Source of the DNA: Planctomycetaceae bacterium | Lineage (GTDB): Bacteria > Planctomycetota > Planctomycetia > Pirellulales > Pirellulaceae | Length of the DNA: 64,000 bases | Reading direction: 5' to 3' | Assembly: GCA_027487485.1 (NCBI GenBank) | Contig: JAIYDN010000112.1 | Coordinates: 186,001 to 250,000 of the forward strand | Part shown: piece after piece, positions 55,558 through 64,000 of the stretch | Numbering within the stretch: the stretch's first letter is position 1 | Layout: the number at the start of each line of letters is the position of its first letter | Translations under genes and position numbers: made by a program | Notes under the pieces: model-generated | What the model was told of the DNA's origin: nothing | Database searches by the model: none | Seen by the model: the letters and a program-made list of their open reading frames with translations, nothing else

Positions 55558-56103
55558 TCAGCGGCTTCTACTCAAAAGAAACTCTGCCAAGGTGCCATCA
55601 CCTGGGGGGAGATCCGTTCGAACCACTTCCATAGGCTCGCCAAAATGGACCACGCATTCGAGAATTAACCCTTCGGCGAGATCGGCCAATGGGCGTGTCG
55701 AACTGTAATGAACCTTGGACATCACGTCCGAAAGACGTTCGAAACGGATCGTTGGGAGTTCAGCGTCCGGATAAAGCTTTCGAACGTCGACATGAATCTG
55801 ATCTTCGATCGACTCCAATAACTGCTCACAACGAGAAAAATGCTCAAACATCGATCGACGAGTGCGGGCAAAAAAACGAAAAAGATGCCGTCCGTACTCG
55901 ACAACAAGCTCAGAGACGGGGGTGTCGGTCTGCCGGCTCAATTCGACGACCAATGCAAGCAACTCTTGCACATCGTAAGTTGCAACCGAGGTGTAAGCCC
56001 CTCTCGATTTCAACTGGCATCGGTCCATGATTTGATCCACCATCGACAAGCCGTACTTCGTCTCAACGAACTCGACAAACTCAGTGAATACAATCCCCTT
56101 CAT
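55558..56103 (-). CDS. H-NOX heme-binding nitric oxide sensor
   Basis: About 181 aa from the ATG at 56103 (MKGIVFTEFVEFVETKYG). The start was chosen because H-NOX proteins open MKG-x-(3)-E-F-(x)-VE. It has the proximal heme ligand His104 (DQIHVDVRKLYP) and the heme-propionate motif Y-x-S-x-R at 133-137 (YSSTR). H-NOX proteins bind NO, and sometimes O2, and alter an adjacent kinase. The absence of a Tyr at the distal position favours an NO sensor. First of the three-gene unit with PAS kinase and HDOD regulator. Confidence 0.92.
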   Translation of the reverse strand: MKGIVFTEFVEFVETKYGLSMVDQIMDRCQLKSRGAYTSVATYDVQELLALVVELSRQTDTPVSELVVEYGRHLFRFFARTRRSMFEHFSRCEQLLESIEDQIHVDVRKLYPDAELPTIRFERLSDVMSKVHYSSTRPLADLAEGLILECVVHFGEPMEVVRTDLPPGDGTLAEFLLSRSR

Positions 56104-56232
56104 GGTCCCAATTCTCTCGTCTATCAATGACTCAATGTTTTTCTGGAAAGGTGATAGAGTAACCGGGATACCCCATGGAAGCAATCTCGCTCAGTTGGGT
56201 TAATATTGTCTCCCTAATAATGACTGGCTTAA

Positions 56233-56832
56233 TTACAGTCTTTCGCTGGAACGAGAATTCCATAGCGCGATGACTTGTTGCGTTGCGTTGTCGTGCTGGT
56301 ACCCGAGAATGCTGAGAGAGGCGGTATTCAGCAGCAAGCGTTCTGCGAACTCGACGTAGAGACCAATCCATCTCGCTCCGAGAACTCGCCCAAAGTGGCC
56401 ATGCGTGAAGACGGCTATGTTGCCTTGAAGCTTTTCCAGTTTCGATTTTAGCCTGTCGGCTCGGTCGGTGATTTCTCCAGGTGATTCTCCCCCGGGGCAA
56501 CCGTCGCGAAATAGGTTCCAGCCCGGGTGCGATCGTTCAATCTCAAAGCGTGTTTTGCCTTCGAATTCACCATTGTCCCATTCCATCAAGTCCGGTTCTA
56601 GCACGGCCTCTTCCCACATACCCGCTGCGACACATGTCTCTTTCGCGCGACGTAGGGGACTGACTAGGATATGTTGGAATGGGATGCGATCTACTTGTTT
56701 GGCAAGCTGCTTTGCCTCTGACATTCCATTCTCAGTAAGCGCGATGTCGGCGCGCCCCGAGTGTTGGCCCGACAGCGACCAGAGTGTTTCGCCATGTCGC
56801 ATTAAAAAGACCTGCGGTAGTGAAGTGCGCAT
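56233..56832 (-). CDS. Histidine phosphatase family protein
   Basis: The 199-aa protein has the phosphoglycerate-mutase-like catalytic RHGE (residues 12-15), the conserved VSPLRRAKETC with its Arg, EWDNGEFEG, and FTHGHFGRVLGARW with the second catalytic His. It is a small phosphatase of unknown substrate (SixA, GpmB or CobC types). It lies 48 bp upstream of the longest H-NOX frame (129 bp from its chosen start) and may be transcribed with it. Confidence 0.85.
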   Translation of the reverse strand: MRTSLPQVFLMRHGETLWSLSGQHSGRADIALTENGMSEAKQLAKQVDRIPFQHILVSPLRRAKETCVAAGMWEEAVLEPDLMEWDNGEFEGKTRFEIERSHPGWNLFRDGCPGGESPGEITDRADRLKSKLEKLQGNIAVFTHGHFGRVLGARWIGLYVEFAERLLLNTASLSILGYQHDNATQQVIALWNSRSSERL

Positions 56833-56941
56833 GTGGGGTGTGTCTTGGCGGAGAGTCGGGTTCCAGTGAGTCGGGTTCTAATGATGGGGCGATCGGGCGG
56901 AACAACGATCGCTGCCCCGGCGCCGTACCCGATGCCAAGCT

Positions 56942-57529
56942 TTACTTTTTGGAACCGCCCAAGTTCACGCTGGTTCCATTCTTATCGATGTTGATATCCA
57001 ATTTGCCTTCGCGCTGGCTATCTCGATTGCTAAAAATGTCGACCTTGTATCGGCGGTGCAGTTCGCTGGCGAATTCCGCGTTGGAAAAGTTCGGCCAGTT
57101 GTTTTCGTCGAATCCCTGCGCTCCGGTCATCTGTTCTTTGGTCACGTCCATAACCAAAATGACACGGCTTGAGTTGTCTGGGTCATTCGTGATACGAATG
57201 GCTTGCATCGGGACAGCGAACATTTTATCCCCTAGGCCGAGAAAACCACCGTAAGTTACCGCAACGTACTGAACTCGGGTTGATGATGGATCGATTACGA
57301 AGTCATTGATCTGCCCAACGCTCTCCTTATTGGAGTTTTGGATCTTCATTCCAATGAGCTTGCTGACGCGGACACCAGGGCCGGTCGATGTATTGTCTAG
57401 TTTATGTAGATTGTCCGTCGCGGTGCTTGTTGGCTTGGAAGGCAACGGGCTTTGAGCGGCCAGTGGACTGAAGCTGGCGGCTGCGATTGCTAAGGCGATC
57501 CATGTTTTTGAAATTCTCATGCAATTCAT
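56942..57529 (-). CDS. Exported PRC-barrel domain protein
   Basis: The 195-aa protein has a signal peptide (MRISKTWIALAIAAASFSPLAAQ) and a PRC-barrel domain (RVSKLIGMKIQNSNKESVGQ, INDFVIDPSSTRVQYVAVTYGG). PRC barrels bind RNA, photosynthetic reaction centre or stress proteins; exported forms are common and of unknown role. The second ATG (57520) begins the signal peptide just as well. Confidence 0.78.
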   Translation of the reverse strand: MNCMRISKTWIALAIAAASFSPLAAQSPLPSKPTSTATDNLHKLDNTSTGPGVRVSKLIGMKIQNSNKESVGQINDFVIDPSSTRVQYVAVTYGGFLGLGDKMFAVPMQAIRITNDPDNSSRVILVMDVTKEQMTGAQGFDENNWPNFSNAEFASELHRRYKVDIFSNRDSQREGKLDINIDKNGTSVNLGGSKK

Positions 57530-57814
57530 TCTCTCTGTTTGGGAGGCGACTATGTCGGAACAAGAGAACTGGATCAGAGTGATAAACAGTTTCGTTCGAC
57601 AAAGGTATTAGGGAATGCAATTCCTGCGCCACATTCGAAAGGGTGATGCTTAAGTACGCATATCTCGATGGTTGAGCGGCTTTCGTTCACGATCGATGGA
57701 GCGGACTTGATGGAGCTCTTAAGATTGGATGCTCAGCTAGCGGCGAGCTTGCCAAGCATCCATGGTGCTGAAGGTCACCGCTTTCCCCGACGAAGCCAAA
57801 CGCTGTCAGACGCT

Positions 57815-58675
57815 TTACTCGAATCTGGGAATTTCGCCAAATGAGAATACGATCACTTCTTCCCCTGTCACGGTACTGATGTCGTGATGCATGCTTCGAA
57901 CCTTAATGCCTACAGCTTCATAAACAAGTGATTCCAGCATGGGTCTTGCCAGTTCGAGCAATTGCTTACGAGTTTGTTTGATGAGATCGCGACCTTTTTC
58001 GGGGGCGGCTGTTTTGCCAAGTTGCCGCTCGGCCAAAGTCAGTACGCTTCGGATACGAATGACCAAAAGGTCTTTGATAAAATGGATCTGCACTTGGTCG
58101 GATCGCCACCCCAAGTACTCTTCTTGAAATCGGATAATCCCATCACAGATTGCTGCTTCGCTTTCGGTTTGCGTGAGAGATTTTGATTTTCTGTCACTTC
58201 GGATTCGTCGAGCCTCGTCGATGGGCAGTCGATTCTCGAGGGCCGGGGCCGATTGCTGTTTGGATGCTTTTCGCGTTCGGCTGCTCGTTGCGGCAGCGGG
58301 ATCTACGCTAGCCAGTACAGATTTAATGTCCTCTAAAGCAACTGGTTTGGTGAGAACCAAATCGCAGCCTGCTTTCATGGCTTGGACCTTGTGCCGTTCA
58401 TCTTTGAGGCCTGTGATGGCAACGATCTTCGTGTGTTTGAACTGAGGGATGCGGCGCAGTTGGGTCGTTAGGTCACAACCATCGATATCCGGCATCACCA
58501 GATCAATCAGCATCAGATCTGGCTGAAACGCGGTTGCGACGTCAAGTGCTTGAATTCCGCCATACGTCACGTGGGCTTGGTTTCCTAAGGCTTCTACGAG
58601 CAATCCAAGAGCGTCTGCACCATCGCGATTGTCATCGACAATCAGTATTCGAAGCGGTTTCTCGATAGTTGACAT
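57815..58675 (-). CDS. Response regulator with DUF2294/MpsC-like output domain
   Basis: About 286 aa. The receiver has the acidic pair (IVDDN), phospho-acceptor Asp58 (LMLIDLVMPDIDG) and Lys near 108 (LTKP). A short linker (RKASKQQSAPALENR) leads to a domain like DUF2294/MpsC (FQEEYLGWRSDQV, VLTLAERQLGK, VTGEEVIVFSFGEI). MpsC is named for a Na+-dependent membrane potential system, but the biochemical role is unknown. I prefer the ATG at 58675 to the TTG at 58732. Next to the hybrid kinase, so it may receive its signal. Confidence 0.85.
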   Translation of the reverse strand: MSTIEKPLRILIVDDNRDGADALGLLVEALGNQAHVTYGGIQALDVATAFQPDLMLIDLVMPDIDGCDLTTQLRRIPQFKHTKIVAITGLKDERHKVQAMKAGCDLVLTKPVALEDIKSVLASVDPAAATSSRTRKASKQQSAPALENRLPIDEARRIRSDRKSKSLTQTESEAAICDGIIRFQEEYLGWRSDQVQIHFIKDLLVIRIRSVLTLAERQLGKTAAPEKGRDLIKQTRKQLLELARPMLESLVYEAVGIKVRSMHHDISTVTGEEVIVFSFGEIPRFE

Positions 58676-58770
58676 GGAGTTCAATTCGGATGAAGTAGTT
58701 TGGGCTGGGGCAGAATTTGCTTTTGTCCGCAAAGGTGAACGCGAGATCTGTTGTGAGGAAAATCCAATTC

Positions 58771-61700
58771 TCAGGACTCTTCTTTGGTCGGTTGATTTCT
58801 ACGAGCGGCTGTTGCCGCTAGAATCTCTTTCACCTTGTCGAGCCTTGCAGGTTTGACTAGGTGATAGTTGAATCCTGCTTGGGCGGACAATTCGCGATCG
58901 GTATCTTGTCCGTATCCCGTCAGCGCAATCAGGACAACGTCTGCCCCGTCAGGTTGTTGACGGATACGTTTCGCAACTTCGTAACCGTTAAGTCCAGGCA
59001 ATCCGATATCCAGCAGGACCGCGTCCGGTCGATGGTCGTTAGCAGCCTGTACCGCCGATGGGCCATCGCTTGCCGTGAAGACATCGTGCCCCGATGCACG
59101 AAGCAGAATAGAGAAGCTGAGAACCGTATCGACATTGTCATCTACTACCAATACTTTGAGAGGGCGAGCAGCAGTTGTAACTTCGATTTTGGTGGTGGAA
59201 GCGATACTCTCTCCTTCGGCAGCAAGTCGAGGTAAACGAATAATAAATTCACTTCCCTGGCCTAATGTGCTGTTTACTTCGACTCGGCCGCCGTGCAATT
59301 CTGTCAATCGTTGTACGAGAGCAAGCCCGATTCCCAGTCCTCCTTGGGACCGATCGAGCGACCGTTCGGCTTGAGTGAATAGATCGAAGATCTTGGGCAA
59401 GAGAGCGGGTGCTATTCCGACACCGGTATCGCGAACTCGAAGTACGCATTCATTATCTTCTGCGACCACACTCAGCCAGATATGCCCCCCTTCTTCCGTG
59501 TATTTCGCGGCGTTGGTGAGTAAGTTAACGACAACCTGTTCTAGTCTTGCCGCATCGGCGTTAAGCCAAAGTGTTTCTTCTGGCATCGACACGCTCAGTT
59601 CATGCATACGTTGGTCAATCAAAGGACGAGCGGTTTCAACGGCTCCGTCGATAATCCCTCGAAACGCGACTCGTTCTTGTCGTAACTGCACTCGACCGGT
59701 CGTGATTCTTGACACTTCCAAAAGATCATCGACCAAGTGCTGAAGTTGACCGATTTGCCGTTCGATGATACCGCGAGCTTGCTTGTGCATAAGGCTTTCC
59801 GGTCCATTGGGAAGGCCTAAGAGTTGAACTGCGTTTGCGATAGGTGCTAAGGGGCTTCGAAGCTCGTGACTGAGCATCGCCAAGAACTCATCCTTTCGTC
59901 GGTGCAAGTCCGACAGTTCTGCGGCTTGAGCGAGCATTTGTCGTTCCAACTTCCGTCGCTCAGAGATGTCCCGAATATTGCACTGAATGACGGGATGCAT
60001 TCCTTCTTCGTATTTGTTCGCGACCATTTCTACCGGATGCTTTTGACCGTGACGATCCTCCAGTGGCAAACCTTCATATCGAATCGATCCAACCTCGTCC
60101 AAGCGACGCATCGCAAAAACGCTTGCTTGTTTATCCTTTAGAAATCCGATCTCCCAAAGTTCTTTGCCCAAGAAGTGTTCAGCAGGGTAGTCGAGCAACG
60201 TTGTAAGAAATGGATTGACATGCGTGATTTTTTGAGTGGTTGCATTCAGGATAAGAATCCCATCATGAGCCGCTTCGAATAGTCGTCGAAAGCGTGTTTC
60301 GGAATCCTCCAGTCGAAATTGAGCGAGTCGGCTATCGGTGATATTGATATGGCTTAGGATAACACCGGCATTCTCGGATTTCATTCTCTGCGCATGCATC
60401 GAAAACCACTCGTCTCGTCCAGGAGCCGCACATGGATATTCGGTTTTGAAGTCAGATCGTTCCCCATGAAGAACCTCCTCGAGACCTTCGAGCATCAGGT
60501 GGACATCCGGTCCGCCGATTGCAATGGACTGGCGGCACAGGTCCAGGTAGTTAACGCCTACCGCGGTTGTGCTTAAAGATGCTGCATTCTCCAATACATA
60601 GCGGTCGGAAGGTTGATTTACGGCTAGTACCGTACCCAGATCGTCCAGCACCACGACATGGTCTGGAAGCGAATCGAGCACACCTCGGACGAATTCTCCG
60701 CTGGCTCTTACGATTTCCGCTGCGTTCTTTTCGGCGGTCACATCAAAAAGTGCGAGAACAGCGCGCATCGGCTTGCGTTCATCGCCTTCGCCCTCAAAAT
60801 AAACTTGTTTCCGGACTCGTAGCCAATGCACTTCGCCATTTTGCCAAAGGACGCGATGGTCCATTGCGAACCAGCCTCGTCCAGTCGGTGAAAGCGATTC
60901 GGCGATACGAAGATTCAGCTCTTCACGATCATCCGGATGAAAGGATGCATGCACGACCTCCCGTGGCACGACCAAAAGATCTTGGGGCAAGCCAAACAGT
61001 CTGGCCGCGTCCACGGTCAAGTGATTTAAACCAGTATTGTAATCCACTTCAGCGAGAGCTAATCCAGCCACCTCCGCGCCTAACGCCAGTCTAGCTTCGC
61101 TTTCCAGGATCGCTGTTTCGGTCAAGACGCGGCTTGAAATGTCGCGAATGGAACTGGAGATCAGTACTTCGCTCGTGTAGAGTGTTTCTCGATCACCTTC
61201 AGAAAGATCATTCAGATTGAAGCTAATCTCGGGTTCAACACGCGGGGATTTTTGTAGATTCCCTTGCGTTCTTCCGATCAATATTGGACTCAATGAGATT
61301 TCAACAGAAATCGCATTCCCATCCTTTCGCAGCGCTGTTCTCAATTGCCCTTTCCCCATCGTCCATACTTCTGGGGCAGAAGTAAGGTCCGACTGCAAAT
61401 TGCGTCCTTGGGAGGGCTCGCGAACTGGCAACAGCATTTGGATGCCTTTTCCAACCAGTTCGCTTCGCGAGTAACCAAACATTTGTTGCGATTCTGCGTT
61501 CACCAGGACGATCCTTCCTGCCTGGTCGAAGATGACGATTGCATCGGGTGCAGATTCCAAAAGCAATTGGAATTTCTCTTCGCTTTCTCGTAATGCGATG
61601 GCATTTTGCTTGCGATCAAGAAGCATGGAGAATCGCTCGATGCTGTTGTCGATCGCGCGAATTAAGCTTTCCGGTGTGGTCCAGCCTTTACCCAAATAGT

Positions 61701-62025
61701 CTTGAGCTCCCGCGCGTAGCAGCTCCTGCACAGCTTTGTGTTCGGGGTCTGTGAGTACAACGATGGGGCACGGAGGCAATTCAAGACCATCGCGAAGCAA
61801 GGCCAACATCGCGGGCGCGTCGAAATCGGGTAGATGGTATTCCAGCAGGATACAGTCGAAGGGATTTTTAGCATTGTCTTGAACCTGTGACAGAGCGACT
61901 GATCCTAGGTCCGCTTCGAAAAACTCATAGGAATGATTAGAATCCGATAGGATCATTTGGCCAAGTTCCGCTCGCCATGGAGCGTCCGATGCCACGACTA
62001 GGATTCTTCGTAAGCGGTTTGTCAT
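58771..62025 (-). CDS. Multi-PAS hybrid histidine kinase
   Basis: The 1084-aa kinase opens with a receiver-like domain in which the phospho-acceptor Asp is Glu62 (CILLEYHLPD), and the N-terminal acidic residues are missing, so it is probably not phosphorylated. Three or four PAS/PAC domains follow (e.g. KFQLLLESAPDAIVIF, RFRRLFEAAHDGILIL), then His720 (LSHELRSPLAP), the ATPase domain and a C-terminal receiver with Asp1006 (VLLDIGLPG). No membrane span is evident, so it is probably a soluble sensor. HPt and response-regulator genes flank it. Confidence 0.92.
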   Translation of the reverse strand: MTNRLRRILVVASDAPWRAELGQMILSDSNHSYEFFEADLGSVALSQVQDNAKNPFDCILLEYHLPDFDAPAMLALLRDGLELPPCPIVVLTDPEHKAVQELLRAGAQDYLGKGWTTPESLIRAIDNSIERFSMLLDRKQNAIALRESEEKFQLLLESAPDAIVIFDQAGRIVLVNAESQQMFGYSRSELVGKGIQMLLPVREPSQGRNLQSDLTSAPEVWTMGKGQLRTALRKDGNAISVEISLSPILIGRTQGNLQKSPRVEPEISFNLNDLSEGDRETLYTSEVLISSSIRDISSRVLTETAILESEARLALGAEVAGLALAEVDYNTGLNHLTVDAARLFGLPQDLLVVPREVVHASFHPDDREELNLRIAESLSPTGRGWFAMDHRVLWQNGEVHWLRVRKQVYFEGEGDERKPMRAVLALFDVTAEKNAAEIVRASGEFVRGVLDSLPDHVVVLDDLGTVLAVNQPSDRYVLENAASLSTTAVGVNYLDLCRQSIAIGGPDVHLMLEGLEEVLHGERSDFKTEYPCAAPGRDEWFSMHAQRMKSENAGVILSHINITDSRLAQFRLEDSETRFRRLFEAAHDGILILNATTQKITHVNPFLTTLLDYPAEHFLGKELWEIGFLKDKQASVFAMRRLDEVGSIRYEGLPLEDRHGQKHPVEMVANKYEEGMHPVIQCNIRDISERRKLERQMLAQAAELSDLHRRKDEFLAMLSHELRSPLAPIANAVQLLGLPNGPESLMHKQARGIIERQIGQLQHLVDDLLEVSRITTGRVQLRQERVAFRGIIDGAVETARPLIDQRMHELSVSMPEETLWLNADAARLEQVVVNLLTNAAKYTEEGGHIWLSVVAEDNECVLRVRDTGVGIAPALLPKIFDLFTQAERSLDRSQGGLGIGLALVQRLTELHGGRVEVNSTLGQGSEFIIRLPRLAAEGESIASTTKIEVTTAARPLKVLVVDDNVDTVLSFSILLRASGHDVFTASDGPSAVQAANDHRPDAVLLDIGLPGLNGYEVAKRIRQQPDGADVVLIALTGYGQDTDRELSAQAGFNYHLVKPARLDKVKEILAATAARRNQPTKEES

Positions 62026-62361
62026 GTTAGGTCGATTTTGCCGGTGAAAGGCTTCGTTTCCACTCAGCGCCGTAGTTGATTGGAACGAGGTGCAGGCAAA
62101 AAAAAACCGACGAATGGAAAGCCTCCCCTAGGAGGTTCTCTTCGTCGGCTTACTTTATTACCAGTCTCTCAGCACGTGCTGAGCTACTTTTATCTGAGTC
62201 ATCCGAAATTCAAGGGCGGAATGGGAAAATGATCGCCCGCTCTTCAAGTACTAGGATAGCAATGTGAGGGGTTCATCGGTTGACAATTGTCTCCATTACA
62301 AGAATTTAAATGCCCAGCCCTGCTCGTAGCGGCTTGCTTTGTCATCCGATGGCTGTGTCAG
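62026..62361. other. Intergenic region with terminator
   Basis: Between the hybrid kinase start and the HPt gene end. It holds a strong leftward terminator at 62098-62149 and, presumably, the kinase promoter. No gene is supported. Confidence 0.6.
62098..62149 (-). terminator. Terminator after the HPt gene
   Basis: On the minus strand CCGACGAA pairs with TTCGTCGG, with an inner CCTCC/GGAGG stem, followed by a run of nine T. It would end the HPt transcript before the hybrid kinase begins. Confidence 0.8.
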
Positions 62362-62724
62362 CTACTTGTCCATTTCCTTTTTAAGTTCAGCGATCGTGAG
62401 CTCGCCAACACTTGCAATTCTGAATACCAGTTCTTGTCGTTCCGACACGGTCAGGAAGTCGCGATTGCTTTCCAGTTTTCGAGCAAGCGTGGTCAGTGGT
62501 TCGGCGTGAAAGTTCGAGGCCATGCCTTTGATGATGTGAGCGAAGTGCCGGACCTGATTGTGATCATCGCGTGCACAGGCTTCCTGCAACGCCAGCAGAA
62601 TTGCTGGGATGTCTTCATGAAAGATGCACGCGATGGCCTGAAGCAAATCCATGTCGCCATTCAGATTTGTGAGCGTGGTAGATAGGTTGAAGCGAATAAT
62701 TGGGGTGGAAACTTCGAGGTTCAT
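62362..62724 (-). CDS. HPt phosphotransfer protein
   Basis: The 120-aa helical protein has the HPt core FAHIIKGMASNFHAEPL with His63 as the phospho-acceptor and the usual Lys66-Gly67. Helices before and after complete a four-helix bundle. It could relay phosphate from the hybrid kinase at 58.8-62.0 kb to the neighbouring sigma-54 regulator. It has its own sigma-54-like promoter and a terminator, so its expression may be controlled by such a regulator. Confidence 0.88.
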   Translation of the reverse strand: MNLEVSTPIIRFNLSTTLTNLNGDMDLLQAIACIFHEDIPAILLALQEACARDDHNQVRHFAHIIKGMASNFHAEPLTTLARKLESNRDFLTVSERQELVFRIASVGELTIAELKKEMDK

Positions 62725-62787
62725 AGGGTCATTATCCGCGAATTAGATTTTGTGGAGCTTATCACCGGTAGATCTGCTACGATAGAT

Positions 62788-62803
62788 TGCATATAGCATG
62801 CCA
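62788..62803 (-). promoter_or_regulatory. Candidate sigma-54 promoter for the HPt gene
   Basis: On the minus strand TGGCATG-CTAT-ATGCA has GG-10-GC spacing and one mismatch in each element relative to TGGCACG-N4-TTGCA. The expected start is about 53 bp before the HPt ATG. Confidence 0.5.
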
Positions 62804-62860
62804 ACTACGCTTCACTTTCGATTCTAGTTGTAACCGCAACGGTTCTGATTGGGTGTTCAC

Positions 62861-64000
62861 TTGAGTAAAGTAATCGTCATCGATGATGACCGAACCGTCA
62901 GACTTATGGTCCAACAAGGGCTGGAGAAGCTTGGAATTCAAGTGATCTCCGCTTCGCTCGCCCTGGACGGTCTGCGTTTGGTAGAAACCGAGCAGCCGGA
63001 TGCAGCATTGGTAGATGTATGCCTGCCGGAAATGAACGGGTTTGAGCTGTTTCGAAAGATCCGAGCGTTGGATTCAAAGATCCCAATGATCTTCGTCACT
63101 TCGGATATTAGCAGCGAAACGACGATCGAGGCCATGCGATTAGGAGCTTTTGACTATCTAGCCAAACCCATCAATCTCGACCAATTGCGCAAGATGACCG
63201 TCAGCGCCATCGCCGCAAGACGATTGATGGAACAGCCCGTTGTGATGCCTTTGTCCGGTGACGGAGCGAAGGGTGATCAGTTCATCGGCAGAAGCGCCCC
63301 GATGCTTGAAGTCTTTAAGTCGATTGGGCGTGTGTCCGGTTCCAATGTGACTGTTCTGATTCGTGGCGAGAGCGGCTGCGGAAAAGAACTGGTGGCGCGA
63401 GCCATTCTTCAGCATAGCGATCGACATGGCAAACCCTACACGGCCGTTAATTGCGCCGCGATTCCAGATCAACTACTGGAAAGTGAACTCTTCGGCCACG
63501 AAAAAGGTGCATTTACTGGAGCGGATCAACGCCGCAAAGGGAAGTTCGAGCAGTGCCATGGTGGTACCATCTTCCTGGATGAAGTGGGTGACATGTCGTT
63601 GCTCATTCAAGGAAAAGTATTGCGATTGATCCAAGATCAACGATTCCAGCGTCTGGGATCTAACGATGAAATTGCAACGGATGTTCGAGTGATCGCGGCT
63701 ACGAATCGCAACCTCGAAGAGATGGTTAAGAAGGGAAAGTTTCGGGAAGATTTATTGTATCGGTTGAACGGGTATACGATTGAGCTGCCACCGCTGCGAG
63801 ATCGTCGTGAAGATATTCCTCAATTGCTCGAGTACTTCCTAAAGCGGGAGAGGCGAGAGATGGGAAAGATGTCTTTAGAAGGACTTGCCCCCGCTGCCTT
63901 GGATGCTCTTATTCGTTATGATTGGCCCGGCAACGTACGCCAATTGCAGTCGGTCATACGTCATGCCTTGCTTCACACCACAGGCACGGTTCTCTCCCTA
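62861..64000 (+). CDS. NtrC-family sigma-54 response regulator, 3' end beyond the window
   Basis: The frame is open for 380 codons from the TTG at 62861 to the window end; a TTG at 62849 is also possible, and a stop lies at 62846. The receiver (VIVIDDDRT, phospho-acceptor Asp in ALVDVCLPEMNG, Lys in YLAKPIN) is followed by a AAA+ domain with Walker A GESGCGKEL and the GAFTGA loop (EKGAFTGAD). The C-terminal DNA-binding domain lies beyond the edge. It is divergent from the HPt gene and may act on the sigma-54-like promoter between them. Confidence 0.9.
   Translation, partial: MSKVIVIDDDRTVRLMVQQGLEKLGIQVISASLALDGLRLVETEQPDAALVDVCLPEMNGFELFRKIRALDSKIPMIFVTSDISSETTIEAMRLGAFDYLAKPINLDQLRKMTVSAIAARRLMEQPVVMPLSGDGAKGDQFIGRSAPMLEVFKSIGRVSGSNVTVLIRGESGCGKELVARAILQHSDRHGKPYTAVNCAAIPDQLLESELFGHEKGAFTGADQRRKGKFEQCHGGTIFLDEVGDMSLLIQGKVLRLIQDQRFQRLGSNDEIATDVRVIAATNRNLEEMVKKGKFREDLLYRLNGYTIELPPLRDRREDIPQLLEYFLKRERREMGKMSLEGLAPAALDALIRYDWPGNVRQLQSVIRHALLHTTGTVLSL

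Overview
The window reads as a chromosome segment of a planctomycete, probably Pirellulaceae-like. The signs are a Ser/Thr kinase fused to WD40 repeats with DWG in place of DFG, a PQQ-type beta-propeller exported protein, a CHAT-like TPR protein, a very large surface protein opening with a LEPR-XLL-like motif, several sigma-54 regulators, and many loosely packed genes separated by palindromic repeats. This is inference from gene families; there is no rRNA to confirm it.

Region 1 (1-19.5 kb) is ordinary chromosome: a SAM-methyltransferase-like gene, cyanophycin synthetase (cphA) with a downstream GNAT gene, tRNA-Leu(CAA), rpsL-rpsG with a clear terminator, a PQQ propeller protein, ftsY followed by a histidine-kinase fragment, a WD40 protein kinase, a transposase fragment, a CHAT-like protein, a small lipoprotein and a ketoacyl synthase III.

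Region 2 (about 19.5-33.7 kb) is the most unusual part. Short unrelated genes, almost all on the minus strand, alternate with about 92-bp imperfect palindromes. Each palindrome starts within a few tens of bases after a stop codon and ends 8-60 bp before the next start codon. The repeats differ in sequence but share architecture: outer GACGAAC/GTTCGTC-type boxes, inner arms, and one extra unpaired base on the same arm. I read this as an integron cassette array (attC sites) without an integrase in the window. It carries a ParE/RelE-type toxin-antitoxin pair, a retropepsin-like protease pair on the opposite strand, small membrane proteins and possible immunity-like proteins. It is interleaved with REP-like palindromes and larger duplicated blocks.

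Region 3 (33.7-53.1 kb) looks like a surface and exopolysaccharide locus. It holds a 2373-aa surface protein, then a five-gene minus-strand operon with 4-nt overlaps: sigma-54 response regulator, HPt protein, HlyD-type adaptor, membrane TPR protein, GT-C glycosyltransferase. Divergent from it are a GT2 glycosyltransferase and a GT4-flippase fusion. Candidate sigma-54 promoters (-24/-12) lie before the GT2 gene, the regulator operon and the surface protein, with an inverted repeat between the two divergent promoters.

Region 4 (53.1-64 kb) is signalling: an operon of H-NOX heme sensor, PAS histidine kinase and receiver-HDOD regulator; a phosphatase; a PRC-barrel protein; a receiver-DUF2294 (MpsC-like) fusion; a large hybrid kinase; an HPt protein with its own sigma-54-like promoter; and a second sigma-54 response regulator that runs off the right edge.
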